64,000 nucleotides of DNA from Hyperoodon ampullatus (GCA_949752795.1 OX457057.1:9848632-9912631), one strand, 5' to 3'; shown: positions 11,419 to 22,170, numbered from the stretch's first letter. The notes: a model not told the origin generated them from the letters alone. Made by a program: numbers and translations.

Positions 11419-12274
11419 AGCCCATTCTTAAATTTGGTTATTTATATTTTATTATTCAGTTATGAGTTCTCTATATATTCTGGATATAAGCCACTTATCA
11501 GATATATGACTTGCAAATATTTTCTCCCATTTTGTAGGTTTTCTTTTAACTTTCTTGATGGTGTCCTTTAAAGCACAAAAATTTAATTTTGATGGAATCT
11601 AATACATCCATCTTTTCTTTTGTCATTTGTGCTTTTGATGTTGTGCGTAAGAAAGCTTTGCCTAATCCAAGGTCATGAGGATTTATTCCTGTTTTCTTCT
11701 TAGAGATTTACAGTTTCAGCTCTTACATTTAGGTCCATGATCCATTTGGAGTTACTATTTGTGTATAAGGTAAGGAAAGGATATATATTCATTCTTTTGC
11801 ATGTGGAGATACAGTTGTCCTGCTACCACTTCTGGGACAATTATTATTCTTTCCCCATTGAATTACCTTGGCATTCTTGTCAAAAATGAATTGACCATAA
11901 ATGCGACAGTTTGGTTCTGGACTCTCAATTCTATTCCATTGATCCATACATCTATCCTTATTACGTCAGTACCCCAGAGTCCTGATTGTATTGCTTTGTA
12001 GTAAGTTTTGAAATAGGGAGTTGTGAGTTCTTTTTTCCAACTGTGTTCTTTTTCTCAAGATTGTTTTTGGTATTCTGGATCCTTTATGTTTCTGTATGAA
12101 TTTTAGGATCAGCTTGTCAATTGCTGTAAAAAAAAAAAAAAAGCTGGGATTTTAATAGGGATTGCACTGAATCTGCAGATCAATTTGACAAGTTTTGTCA
12201 TCTTAACAACTTTGTTTTCCTCGCCATAAACAGGGGATGTTGTTGTATTCACTTAGGTCTTCTTTAATCTCTTT

Positions 12275-12626
12275 TTAAAATTTAATTTAATTTTATTTAT
12301 TTTTGTCTGCGTTGGGTCTTCGTTGCTGCGCCTGGGCTTTCTCTAGTTGTGGCGAGCAGGGGCTACTCTTCGTTGTGGTGTGCAGGCTTCTCATTGCAGT
12401 GGCTTCTCTTGTTGTGGAGCATGGGCTCTAGGCACGCGGGCTCCAGTAGTTGTGGCACACAGGCTCAGTAGTTGTGGCTCATGGGCTATAGAGCGCAGGC
12501 TCAGTAGTTGTGGTGCACAGGCTTAGTTGCTCCGTGGCATGTGGGATCTTCCTGGACCAGGGCTCGAACCCATGTCCCCTGCATTGGCAAGCAGATTCTT
12601 AACCACTGCACCACCACGGAAGTCCC
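12275..12626 (-). mobile_element. Older long-form CHR-type SINE, antisense
   Basis: Same long form as 10765-11138, with 'GTAGTTGTGG' variants repeated between about 12445 and 12515. Imperfect target-site copies CTTTAATCTCTTTT / CTTTAATTTCTTTC flank it. Confidence 0.85.
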
Positions 12627-12884
12627 TTTAATTTCTTTCAGCAGTGTTTTGAAGTTTTCAGACTACATGTTTTGCAACCTTTTGTCAAATTTATTTCTAA
12701 GTATTTTATTCTTTTTGATGCTATTGTAAATGGAATTATTTTCTTAATTTTGTTTTCAGATTGTTCACTGTTAGAGTATAGAGATACAATTTATTTTTGT
12801 ATATTGGTCTTGTACCCTGACACCTTGCTGAATTCATTTATTAGTGCTAATAGTCTTTTTAGTGGATCTTTTAGGAATTTTTTT

Positions 12885-13670
12885 CATTGAATTATAATTG
12901 ATTTACAGTGTTGTGTTAGTTTCAAGTATACAGCAAAGTGATTCAGCTATACATACATATATGTCTTTTTTCAGATTCTTTTCCCTTATAGGTTATTACA
13001 AAATATTGAGTATAGTTCCCTGTGTTATACAGTAGGTCCTGGTAGGTTATCTATTTTATATATAGTCGTGTTGCAGGAAAGAGAGTGGGGCACGAGAGGA
13101 TGGTCATGTCCCAGGTCTCAGGCGAGTCCCAGGGATGGCTGCCAAGTGTGGGTTCTTGGATTTGTGCAGGAAAGAATTCAAGAGTGAGCCATAGTAAAGA
13201 GAAAGAAGGTTTATTCAGGGAGATACACACTCTGAAGACAGAGTATGGGCCATCTCAGAAGGCAAGAGAGGCACCAGGGTATGGGGTTGTCAGTTTCTAT
13301 AGGAGTGGGTAATTTCATAGGCTAATGAGTGGGAGAAGTATTCCAGTTATTTTGGGGAAGGGGTGGGGATTTCCAGGAATTAGGCCACTGTCCACTTTTT
13401 GACCATTATGGTCAGCCTTGGAACTGTCATGGTACCTGTGGGTGTGTCATTTAGCATGCTGCTGTGTTACAGTGAGAATACAGTGAGGCTCAGGGTCAAG
13501 TGGAACCGTCTTGGACCTAGTTTGTTCTAATCAGTTTATGTTGTGTCCTCAGGCTATGTCATTCTTTTAAACGCTGTGTCCTGCCTCCTTCCTGTCTCAG
13601 TAGTGTGTATACGTTAATCCCAAACTCCTAATTTATCCCTTTCCCCAAGAAATATACAAGATATTCAAGA
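12885..13670 (-). repeat. L1 3'-end fragment inserted in the older L1, itself split by an LTR
   Basis: 12885-13068 ('TTACAGTGTTGTGTTAGTTT', 'CAGCAAAGTGATTCAGCTAT', 'GTTATACAGTAGGTCCTGGT') and 13600-13670 ('GTTAATCCCAAACTCCTAAT') are two halves of a reversed L1 3' UTR. They interrupt the ORF2 sequence of the host L1 between 12884 and about 13671. Confidence 0.7.
13069..13599 (-). repeat. Solo ERV LTR, antisense (family A)
   Basis: TG...CA-bounded. On the reverse strand it shows a TATA box (reverse of 'GTTTCTATAGGAGTGG', about 13290) and an AATAAA polyadenylation signal (reverse of 'GGTTTATTCAGG', about 13207). Flanks GTCG and GTAG are a possible 4-base target duplication. Its right half closely matches 15650-15994. 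Confidence 0.75.
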
Positions 13671-14204
13671 CATAATACATAAGATAATGTCATCTGCAAA
13701 TAGAAATAGTTTTGCTTCCTCCTTTTCAATCAGGATGCCATTTATATCTATTTATCATCATCTACCTATGTATACCTATCTGCCTACTTATCTAATTCCC
13801 TGTTTGTTTGTTTTTGCCTAATTGCCCTGGCTAGAACCTCCAGTAAAATATTGAATAGAAATGGTGAGAGTGGACATCCTCATCTTGTTCCTGGTCTTAG
13901 GGAGAAAGCATTCAGCCATTCACCACATGTAGGCAGAATAAAGCCCTCCACCCATCAAAAGATGTCCATAGCCTAATCCTGGAAACTGAGAATTTAGTAC
14001 TTTACATGGCAAAGGAGAATTAAGGTTGCAGGTTGCTAATCATTTTAAAATAGGGAAATTATTCTAGATTATCTGGGTGGGCCCAGTGTAATCACAAGGA
14101 CCCTTGCAAGTAGAAAAGGGAGGCAGAGGAGGCAGAACCAGAGACGTGGTAGCATGAGATGGACTCCATGTTTTTGGCTTTGAAGATGGAGGAAGAGGGC
14201 TGAT

Positions 14205-14901
14205 GCTGAAAGTTCAGCTTCTCCGTGCACCGGTGCCGAATAAAATCTCGGAGACAGAGTTTTGGGTGAAGTAGAAAAGGAGAGCTTTATTACTTTGCCA
14301 GGCAAAGGGGGACACAGCGGGCTCCTGCCTCAAAAAACTATGTGTCCCAACCCTGGAGGATTTGATAAGGAGTTTTATAATGACACTTCCCAAGGGTGAG
14401 GTTGCTGACAAGATTAGGGTGTGTGTAGGGGCTCAGGTGGTCGGGTCTCCTAATTTTTCTTTTTAAACTTTATTTATTTATTTTTAATTAATTAATTAAT
14501 TTATTTATTTGGCTGTGCCGCCAGGTCTTACTTGCAGCACGCGGGATCTTTAGTTTCGGCATGCGGGCTCTTAGTTGAGGCATGCGGGATCTAGTTCCCT
14601 GACCAGGGATGAGCCCAGACCCCCTGCATTGGGAGGGCAGAGTCTTAGCCACTGGACCACCAGGGAAGTCCTGGTCTCTTAATCTTGATGAGCTTCTCTG
14701 GTCCCTTTAATCTCGCCTCAGGTGGTTTCTTGGCCTCTCCTCCCCTGATCTGCAACAGCTTGAATCTGCCCTTTGGAGCTCAGGGAAGGTCATGGAGGCT
14801 GGAGTCTTGCCTGCAAGAAATGGGGGACAAAAAATAAGAGGGCTCAATGGCCAGGAGCCCCACAGGGCCCCGCTCGCTTTCAGGGTTATGAGACAAGGAA
14901 T
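14205..14901 (-). repeat. Solo ERV LTR, antisense, inside the MLT1 LTR
   Basis: Interrupts the MLT1 LTR. On the reverse strand it has an AATAAAGCTCT polyadenylation region (reverse of 'AGAGCTTTATTACT', 14281) and a TATA-like stretch (reverse of 'GGAGTTTTATAATGAC', about 14371). A SINE splits it. The exact ends are uncertain. Confidence 0.65.
14461..14672 (-). mobile_element. Older CHR-type SINE, antisense, inside the LTR
   Basis: T/A-rich tail then 'GGCTGTGCCGCCAGGTCTTA', ending 'GGACCACCAGGGAAGTCC'. Flanks GGTCTCCTAATTTTT and GGTCTCTTAATCTTG are an imperfect target-site duplication. This is the innermost layer of an L1 > MLT1 > LTR > SINE nest. Confidence 0.85.
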
Positions 14902-15452
14902 GTGGTGGTCTCTAGAAGGTGGCAAGGAAACAGATTCTGCCCTAGAGCATCCAGAAAGAATGCAGCCTTGCTGACACCTTGATTTTAGCCCAATGAGATC
15001 CAGGGTGGACTTCTGACCTCTAGAACTGTGAGGTAATGAGTGTGTATTGGTTAAGCCACTAAGTTCATGATAATTTTTTTTACAGCAGCAATGGAAACTG
15101 ATATACACCATTAATTATGATGTTAGGTGTGGCTTTTTCATAGATGCCCTTAGTCAGGAAGTTCCTTTTTGTCTTGAGTTTGTTGAGTGTTTTTATCACA
15201 AAAGGGTTTTGGATTTTGTTAAGTGCTTTTTCGGCATCTACTGAGATGATCCTGTGGTTTTTATCTTGTATTCTATTGATGTTAATCGAATTTCACGTGT
15301 TAAAACCGCTTTGCATTACTGGAATAAATGCCACTTGGTAATTAATCCTTTTTCTAAGTTGCTGGATTCAGTTTTGTTGAGGATCTCTGCATGTATATTG
15401 GTCCATAGTTTTCTTTTCTTTTGATGTCTTTGTCTTTGATATCAGGATAAGA

Positions 15453-15994
15453 CTGGAGTCACAGTGAAACCGTGTGACTCAGAATGGGACTTGAACCCAC
15501 GGTCTTTTAACTGAGATCACACACTTGCTCTCAGGACTTTATGAAGCTCAGGTTCTTGATGTCGCATTGCGGAAAGAATTCAGTGAGAGACAAAGTGATA
15601 GGTAAGAAGTGGATTTATTTAGAGAGAAACACACTCCACAAACAGATCGTGGGCAAGAGCAGCACCAGAGTATGGCGTTGTCAGTTTTTATAGGGGTGGG
15701 TAATTTCATAGGCTAATGAGTGGGAGGAGTATTCCAGTTATTTTGGGGAAGGGGTGGGGATTTCCAGGAATTGGGTTACTGCGCACTCTTTGACCTTTGT
15801 GGTCAGCCTTGAAACTGTCATGGCATCTGTAGGTGTGTCATTTAGCTTGCTGCTGTGTTACAAGGAGAATATACTGAGGCTCAGGGTCCAGTGGAGCCAT
15901 CTTGGACCTAGTTTGGTCTAATCAGTTTATGTTGTGTCCTTGGGCTACGTCATTCTTTTAAAGGTTACGCCCTGCCCCCTTCCCTCCTGTTTCA
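15453..15994 (-). repeat. Solo ERV LTR, antisense (family A relative)
   Basis: Reverse-strand TATA (reverse of 'CAGTTTTTATAGGGG', 15684) and AATAAA (reverse of 'GGATTTATTTAGAG', 15611). The right part (15650-15994) matches the LTR at 13069-13599 closely. The left part (R/U5 side) is different sequence. It interrupts the ancient L1. Confidence 0.75.
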
Positions 15995-16351
15995 ATAGAA
16001 CAAGCTGGGAAGTGTTCTCTCCTCTTCTAGTTTAAAGAAGATTTTGTGAAGAACTGGAATTAATTCTTCTTTAAGTGTTTGACAGAATTTACCAGTGACA
16101 CCATCTCTTTCTGTTGATCATACTTAGAGCTTCTTGGATGTGGATAATGTTTTTTATCAAATTTAGGAAGCTTTCAGCCATTATTTCCTTGAGTATCTTC
16201 CTGATGGTTTTTCTCTCTTTTCTCCTCTGGCATTTTCATTGCATGTACGGTAGTGTACCTAGTGATGGCCGACTTTTCTTGGAATTCTCTGTTCATTTTT
16301 CTTCCTTCATTTTCTCTCTGTTCTTCTGATTGCACCATCTCTATTAGTCTA

Positions 16352-16802
16352 TGTAAGGCCAACTGGCCCGAGGCAGGGGAACGCAATCAGATTCACAAGT
16401 TGCATCAGACTGAAACTCTCCGGACCACCCAGTTCCAGAAACTGACCTGGAGACTTTCCGGGCCACCCAGTTCCAGGAACTGACCTGGGGACCTTCCACC
16501 CGGCCCAGCCTTCCCGCCTTTCGAGGGGCGGGACTACCGGTCCCAAGACTGATGTAACTGGCACCGGATATTGTCACGATACCCGAAGAGACCACCAAAT
16601 AAAGAATACCCTGTGCCCTCCCAGATTCACCACACCCTTTCCCTTCTTCCCCTATAAAATCTTGCCCAACCCTCGCCCGGGTGCGACTTCTCGGGCCCCT
16701 TTCTCTCGGACCAGTGAACCTCGCCCGGGAGCGCCCCCTAATAAAGCTCACTTGAAGCTTTCCTCTGTTTCGCGGTGCCGTTTGTTAAGATCCGAACTTA
16801 CA
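16352..16802 (+). repeat. Solo class I ERV LTR, plus strand
   Basis: Begins TGTAAG and ends CTTACA, a perfect 6-base terminal inverted repeat. It has a TATA box 'CCCCTATAAAATCTTG' at 16650, a capped-start region, and the polyadenylation signal AATAAAGCTCACTTG at 16739. Compact, GC-rich and little mutated relative to its neighbours. No internal retroviral sequence is attached. Confidence 0.85.
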
Positions 16803-17348
16803 ACCATATTAGTTTAGAAACAATGGATTTCTTTTTCACATTTGGCAACTATAGAGCCTTTGTGCCATTGCTTCTTCCTCCTGAGCCCATGGCAGACATC
16901 CTCAATTGATCCCATTACTCTTTCCTGTTGAACACAAGTGAGACCTAAGGGTCTGTCATAACCCAGAGAGGCAATAATGGTGCTGACCCAGGTGATGGAC
17001 CGTCTTTGCCGTCTTAGGCTGGGAGCCGAAGAGAGCGAGGTTGCCAGCCAGCTGCCTTGGACATTGGCTTTGATCAGTTCAATGCCCAACCACTCAGCCC
17101 AGACGTGAGCTAGCTCTTTGGCAAATTCATACCACTATTCAACCAAGAGCTTTTGGGAGGAGATTCTGAAAGCCCAAAAGCTTTATCTGGACACACCCTA
17201 GAGCCTGATAAGCCCTAGGTGCATGCCTTTGAGGCAGATGAGAAACTGCAAAAACATCCTAGCAGTTACAAGGGGCAGGCGTCATCCACCATCCAGGTAG
17301 ATCCTAACCTCTCCTAATATCTCCCGCTCTTTCTCTTACCTCTAACAG

Positions 17349-17565
17349 GGGAATATACTTGAGAAATTGGGGATTTGCTCCATGCCCAGATTTATTCAGT
17401 TTTTGCACAACAGCGTGAGAATCAAGAAGGACCCTGGCCTCGTGGTAACCAACCTGTGTTTTGGAACCATACCCGTGAGGCTGTTCCAGCCCAAGGAGGC
17501 CTCCCCCAGCCCCGGGCAAGGCATCATCTTCTTCCACGGAGGGGGTGCCGTATTAGGGAGCCTGG
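17349..17565 (+). CDS. AADACL4: AADACL4-like exon 2 (arylacetamide deacetylase-like, hormone-sensitive-lipase family)
   Basis: A 217-base exon with acceptor ...CTCTAACAG| and donor |GTAAGA, open throughout in one frame (entry phase 0, exit phase 1). The translation starts GNILEKLGICSMPRFIQFLH and resembles the residues after the membrane anchor of AADACL4. It ends with FFHGGGAVLGSL, whose HGGG (codons at 17535-17546) is the oxyanion-hole motif of this alpha/beta-hydrolase family, single-pass ER membrane proteins that hydrolyse esters or amides. The exon is free of stops. The HGGG, splice sites and phase are intact, but the downstream exons are damaged, so a functional product is doubtful. AADACL3 is an alternative assignment. 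The choice of AADACL4 rests on remembered human protein sequence, not on a search. No exon 1 is visible upstream. Confidence 0.8.
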
Positions 17566-18660
17566 GTAAGATGGTCCCCGGCGGCTTCGTGAAGGAAGAG
17601 CCTCATCTTCATGCAAAGCGCTGTCCACCCCTCCCATGGGAACCTTGTTGGATTCCCTCCAAGGAATCAGCAGCTGGAGGTTTTTATAGGGAGCCCTGAC
17701 TAAGGGCTTTGGGCTCAAGTCAGCAGATGGTGTGAAAACGCTCTTTTTTGTACTATGATAGTCTTGGTCAAGGAGAGGGTGGTGAAGTGGCCAGGGCTGG
17801 AGTGGGGTGGTGTTTGGTGTTTATGGCCCTGCAGTGTTGACTCTTCTCCGCTTCCTCACCACTCACAGCCATTGACCAGTCCTGTCTGTTCTCACCCCAC
17901 AGTATTTCTCAAACCCATGCATTTCTCTCCGGCTCTGCAAGACCCCTGTGATCCGAAGCCACCTTCTCTTGCCCGCATCCCTTTATCCCCACATCCCAGG
18001 AACTGCTCTCCCCATGTCACCCCTCACCCCTCACAGTCTAATCCTCACCCAGCAGCCAGAAAGAACCCTTAAAAATACGAGTCGGAACTTGTCAGTCTTG
18101 CAGTGAACACTTCCTGTGGCTTTACGGGGTCTTTAGGTGAAATCCCAACTCCTCCCCACAGCTGGTGCTGGCCCCGCAGACCTCTCTGACCTGGTCACCC
18201 GGGTCTCCCACCTGCCACAGCGATTCACTGCTGCAGCCATGCTGCCTGTTCCTCTGGGCTTTGGACACACCAGGCTCCTTCTCACCCTGAATCTCCTGCA
18301 CTTGCTGTTCCCGAGTCCTCCAAAGTTGCGTCTCCCCCCACCGCTGCTTTGCAGGACGGGTGACCCTTTCTTCATTCTCCCAGTCCGATCTCAAATGTCC
18401 TTCCGCAGAGTGGGCTCCCTGGACATCTTATCTAAAAACTCTCCCTGCCCACTCTAGTGCCCTACCCTATGCCCGCCCCCCACCTCCATCCCTGACATCA
18501 TCCTTTAAAGTTTTCTTCATGGCACCTGTCGCAATCTGAACTTATCTCATTCCTCCGGGTGTTTCCTTAGTTACCGTCTGCCTTCCCCAACTAAAAGTGG
18601 AAATTCCAAGAGTGCGAGAAAGTCTTCTATTTTTCTTGCTGCAGGATCCCCAGGACCAGG
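17566..18660 (+). other. AADACL4: Intronic single-copy sequence between AADACL-like exons 2 and 3
   Basis: C-rich sequence (17850-18070 and 18150-18480) with no recognisable exon. The piece right after the exon-2 donor (about 17575-17620) is also found after the duplicated exon 2 at 22565-22610, showing that intron flank was duplicated with the exon. Confidence 0.5.
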
Positions 18661-18689
18661 CCTGTGATTTTATTTTTTGAATGGATGTA

Positions 18690-18787
18690 TGAGTGCATGA
18701 ATATATAGATGGATGGATGGGCAAATAACTGGGTGAAAGGATATGTTCATGAACCAACAAACAAATGGATGGATGGAGGGATGGCCA
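18690..18787 (+). repeat. Imperfect (GGAT)n simple repeat
   Basis: Runs of GATGGATGGATGG at 18709 and 18767, separated by a degenerate stretch. Confidence 0.85.
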
Positions 18788-18799
18788 CACAGGAGAAAA

Positions 18800-19331
18800 A
18801 ATGTTTCAACTTAATTTTTATTGGAGTATAGTTGATTCACAATGTTGTGATAGTTTCTTGCTGCACAGCAAAGTGAATCAGTCATACATATACATATATC
18901 CACTCTTTTTTATTTTTATTTTTTGCGGTACGCGGACCTCTCACTGTTGTGGCCTCTCCCGTTGCGGAGCACAGGCTCCGGACGCGCAGGCTCAGTGGCC
19001 ATGGCTCACGGGCCCAGCCGCTCCGTGGCATGTGGGATCTTCCCGGACCGGGGCACGAACCCGTGTCCCCTGCATCGGCAGGCGGACTCTCAACCACTGC
19101 GCCACCAGGGAAGCCCTATCCACTCTTTTTTAGATTTCCTTCCCATTTAGGTCACCAGAGAGCACTGAGTAGAGTTCCCTGTGCTATACAGTAGGTTCTC
19201 ATTAGTTATCTATTTTATACATAGTATCAATAGTGTATATATGTCAATCCCAGTCTCCCAATTTGTTCCACCCTCCCCTTCCCCCCTTGGTAGCTATAAG
19301 TTTGTTCTCTACGTCTGTGTCTCTATTTCCT
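18800..19331 (-). mobile_element. 5'-truncated L1, antisense, split by a SINE
   Basis: Reversed L1 3' UTR ('TTTTTATTGGAGTATAGTTG', 'CTATACAGTAGGTTCTCATT'). A 12-base duplication CACAGGAGAAAA flanks it at 18788-18799 and 19332-19343, so this is a defined short insertion. The SINE at 18913-19116 landed inside it later. Confidence 0.88.
18913..19116 (-). mobile_element. Young CHR-type SINE, antisense
   Basis: Complete reversed copy with target-site duplication TATCCACTCTTTTTTA on both sides (18897 and 19117). It lies inside the L1 tail in the AADACL-like intron. Confidence 0.94.
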
Positions 19332-19624
19332 CACAGGAGAAAACTTGCCCATGTGAAGAGGTGGGCTGTTCGCATTACATGTTCCCTGAGATTAGGGTGT
19401 ACTGCCACTTGGTGGTGAAAATACAATAGCTGAATTTGCTGCCCTGAAGCTCTCCCCTTTTCAGAAGTTAATTATGAATAATCTCCCATCTACTGGCCTC
19501 ACCCTTGTCCAAGAGCCCGCTTCCCTTTCAGAGGCCCCGGGGAGCACCCCCATTCATTGGCTGGGTCTGTTCCCCTCCCTCTGTGGAGGGATGACGTTAT
19601 TTCCAAAAGTAAAACCGGGGCTCA

Positions 19625-19920
19625 CTCGGCAAATGTTTACTGAGCACCTACTTGGTGTCAGACCCTCTTTGAGGCACGGGGGACACTGTGGAGAACAAGA
19701 AAGGTCCTCATTGGAGCCCACTCAAATGAGGGGGCCGGACAGCGAAACAAATGAGTAGGGTAATTTCACATCGTGGCAGCACAGGGCGATGGAGTAGAGA
19801 ATGACTCAGGGAGTAGATTCAGTTTTTCCTGTCAGAGGAAGCCTCTCCAAGAAGGCAAAGTTTGAGCCCAGGATCAACTGATGAGAAGGAGCCGGCCCTA
19901 CAGGGGCTGGGAAAGAGAGC
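19625..19920 (+). repeat. L2 fragment
   Basis: 'TGTTTACTGAGCACCTACTT', 'GACACTGTGGAGAACAAGAA' and 'AGAGGAAGCCTCTCCAAGAA' follow the L2 3' consensus order. Bases 19930-20400 after it look single-copy. Confidence 0.7.
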
Positions 19921-20404
19921 TCCAAGCCTTACGGGAATGGGGTGAGGCACCCTCCTTGGGCTCCGTATTTAAAGGGGCACCCCAAACCACAGTGATCCAG
20001 ATAAATACATTTTTATGCAATATTAAAAATATCAGTATTAATGCAGAAAACTAAGATGAACAACATACCAACGTTTATATAAAAGCAGGATCCAAGAGAG
20101 CTGGGTAAGTCGTGCAAAAGCAAAGGAGGATTCTATCTAACATTTCGATATGTTGTTCATCATGGACGTTTCTGGCATTCATTTTGATTCCTTAAAATAT
20201 TGCACCAAAGTATTATTTATCTCGGATACTGAGGGTTTTGATGCTCCCTTAATTTTGCGCCCAAGGAGAGTGCCTTGCTTGCCTCACCCTAGTCCCAGCC
20301 CTCTTAAGGGAGAGCAAGTGCAAAACCTTGGGTGCTCAAGAGAAAGAAGAATGTCGGGACCACAGAGTGGGGGCCTGGAGTGGGGAAGGTCGGCAGGACC
20401 AGGT

Positions 20405-20595
20405 CGTGGCTAGCAGTCGTCTCCACTCTGGCTGCCTGCACTTTAGAACCCCCTGGGGGCTTGAGAGTCATACTCACACCCAGCTCCTACCCCAGGCCGA
20501 CTGTCAGTCTCTGGGGATGGGATCCAGCAACAGTATTTTAAAAAAGCTCCCAGATGACTTAAGCCAGGTCCGAGACCTACTTAGGAGCTGCCCAC
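20405..20595 (+). repeat. MER5A-like hAT-Charlie element
   Basis: Diverged copy of the MER5A body: 'CTGCCTGCACTTTAGAACCC', 'CTGGGGGCTTGAGAGTCATA', then 'AACAGTATTTTAAAAAAGCT', 'CCCAGATGACTT'. Confidence 0.6.
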
Positions 20596-20674
20596 TCTGA
20601 CTCGTTTTGACCCTTCTTTTGTCACCTCCCCAAACCGTGTTAACAAAGCAAGTACCCGCCCCATTGTTGCTTCT

Positions 20675-20875
20675 CTCTGCCAGATGTTCCATCACCACCT
20701 CCTCTGACACTGGAATTGCCTGGTGGGATTTGAGAAATCCTGTCGCCTGTGCTCCCACCCTAGAGATTCTGATTTGGTTGGTCTGGGGCTCAGCCTTGGC
20801 ATCAGGGTGTGTAACCCCCACCCCTCCCCACCCCTTGCTTCTATAAACAGCCAGGGTTGAGAACGGCTGAGTTAG
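20675..20875 (+). repeat. Second MER5A/Charlie-like element
   Basis: 'ACACTGGAATTGCCTGGTGG', 'GAGATTCTGATTTGGTTGGT' and the terminal 'GGGTTGAGAACGGCTG'. It is only about 80 bases from the first copy and in the same orientation. Confidence 0.55.
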
Positions 20876-21422
20876 ACGTGGTTTATTTGGTCCAGATTCT
20901 GTGTCTGGCACTGTGCCCGTGTGGTCAATGTATTAATGATCAGGGGCCTGCTTTCTGAGAGCCTCAAACATACTGCTTGACTCATAGAAATGGCCCATGC
21001 GACCACTGCTTACTTCTTAATAACATCTATACATATATATAATTATTATTCATATTTCAGGGCAGACACGCCCACCTTCCCTCATCTTGGCTTTGTTGGT
21101 TTCAAATCACCAAGCCTTCTAGGTCCACAGTTTCCCCTACTGTAAAAGAAAACGTTGCAGCTGGGGAGCCCCAAAGCACATCTGAGCCCCGATATTCAGG
21201 AGATTGGGGTGGACTCAGGCGTCTGACTTGGCTTTTTGTGTTGTCCCGGCAGAGGTGGCCAGAGTCACTTCACAGGAGCCAAGAATAGGAAGAAAGGGAA
21301 GATGTCACACCCAGTGCCAGCACCGTTGGTAGCTCTTCTTGGGGGCTGGGGAGCAGTGCTGGTCCCCGTGAGGCAACGACCTCCCTACAGGTGGCTGCTG
21401 ATGTGTCGGTTTTGTCTTGCAG

Positions 21423-21486
21423 ACATGTACCACGCCCTGTGTGGTTTTCTATCCCAGGAGACCGACTCTGTGCTGCTGTCGGTTGG
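21423..21486 (+). CDS. AADACL4: AADACL4-like exon 3
   Basis: Short exon of 64 bases. The acceptor is GTCTTGCAG| after a T-rich tract and the donor is |GTGAAT (weaker than consensus). Joined in phase to the last base of exon 2 (phase 1) it continues DMYHALCGFLSQETDSVLLS, which parallels the AADACL4 segment that follows the HGGG motif. It exits in phase 2. No stop or indel is seen. The matching phase with both exon 2 and the distant exon 4 is the best evidence that it belongs to the same gene. Alone it is too short for secure identification. Context makes the assignment good. Confidence 0.75.
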
Positions 21487-21599
21487 GTGAATTGTTGGAG
21501 AAAGTCGGTGGGTGTTACCTGGGTGACAGAAGGTTGGGGGTGAGGCCTTGGATGATTTGCAGAACAGAGGGAGAGGAGGTCCTGGGCCTTGAGAGACAC

Positions 21600-21965
21600 T
21601 CTTGCACATGGATCCATGGAGACAGGCGCAGTGTTGTTCAAAACAGCCCAGACCCGAAACAACCCAAATGCCCCTCAACGGGGAGTGCATGAATCAACTG
21701 TGGCATAGTCAATGTTATATTGCACAGCTATTAAGGCATTATGGGATATGACATAGCTGTTCAAGTAAGGGAACCGGAAGGCACACCATACTGTGGATGA
21801 ATATCAGCAGTATAAAATTCAGTGAAAAAATTTTCAAAAAATTACATAAAGCCAGATACTTTGTCTACAAAATTAAAATCAATTAAAATCATAATAATAC
21901 TTTTAAGGAATATACACAGATACAATGGAACTATGTAAAAAGGAAAGAAAAGGAGTGATGGATAT
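21600..21965 (+). repeat. Old L1/HAL1 3' fragment, plus strand
   Basis: 'CAAATGCCCCTCAACGGGGA', 'TTATATTGCACAGCTATTAA' and 'AAAGCCAGATACTTTGTCTA' are late L1 motifs. No AADACL exon 4 is found between exon 3 and the duplicated exon 2. Confidence 0.7.
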
Positions 21966-22170
21966 GGGATTCAAGGTAACCGTTCTCTCAGACTGGGAAG
22001 GCAGCGAGGTGGGATGGTGGTGGGTGTATTAAGGGCTTGGCTGAAGGTTCTGGTCAAGGTCCTGGCTGTGGTTTGGGGCGATGATGCTGCAGGTGCTTTT
22101 TGCATTGTTGAAATGAATACCTTCAAGTTCCAATCTGAGGTGCATGGTTTCAGTTAGGCCTGGGACAAAC

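Larger units (their letters stand above)
13928..15108 (+). repeat. MLT1-type MaLR LTR, split by a younger LTR
   Basis: Left part 13928-14204 ('AAGATGTCCATAGCCTAATC', 'TATCTGGGTGGGCCCAGTGT', 'GGCTTTGAAGATGGAGGAAG') and right part about 14902-15108 ('ACACCTTGATTTTAGCCCAA', 'GGTTAAGCCACTAAGTTCAT', 'ACAGCAGCAATGGAAACTGA') are the two halves of a mammalian MaLR LTR. It lies inside the ancient L1. Confidence 0.75.
10560..16345 (-). repeat. Ancient antisense L1 used as a landing pad for at least eight insertions
   Basis: Successive pieces of one antisense L1 ORF2 occur in order: 10560-10764, 11139-11303, 11419-12274, 12627-12884, about 13671-13927, 15109-15452 and 15995-16345. Between them sit SINEs, an L1 tail, an MLT1 LTR and two ERV LTRs, listed separately. 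The L1 itself is about 3 kb and heavily mutated. Colinearity of the pieces is by eye, from known L1 blocks such as TTGATCCATACATCTATCC-type sequence (11938) and AATGTCATCTGCAAATAGAA (13686). Confidence 0.75.

Noticed and set aside
13069..15994. The LTRs at 13069 and 15453 as the two ends of one provirus
   Set aside because: The sequence between them is L1, MLT1 and another LTR, with no retroviral internal region, and their R/U5 halves differ.
16344..16751. 135-residue Arg-rich open frame on the minus strand
   Set aside because: It is the reverse strand of the GC-rich ERV LTR at 16352-16802. No splice or start context and no family resemblance.
18765..19194. Repeated SINE-derived peptides (the WLTGPAAPWHVGSSRTGART type) in many places
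   Set aside because: The same peptides recur at every CHR-type SINE (5.6, 8.3, 22.2, 24.7, 28.8 and 57.1 kb). They are translations of the SINE, not genes.
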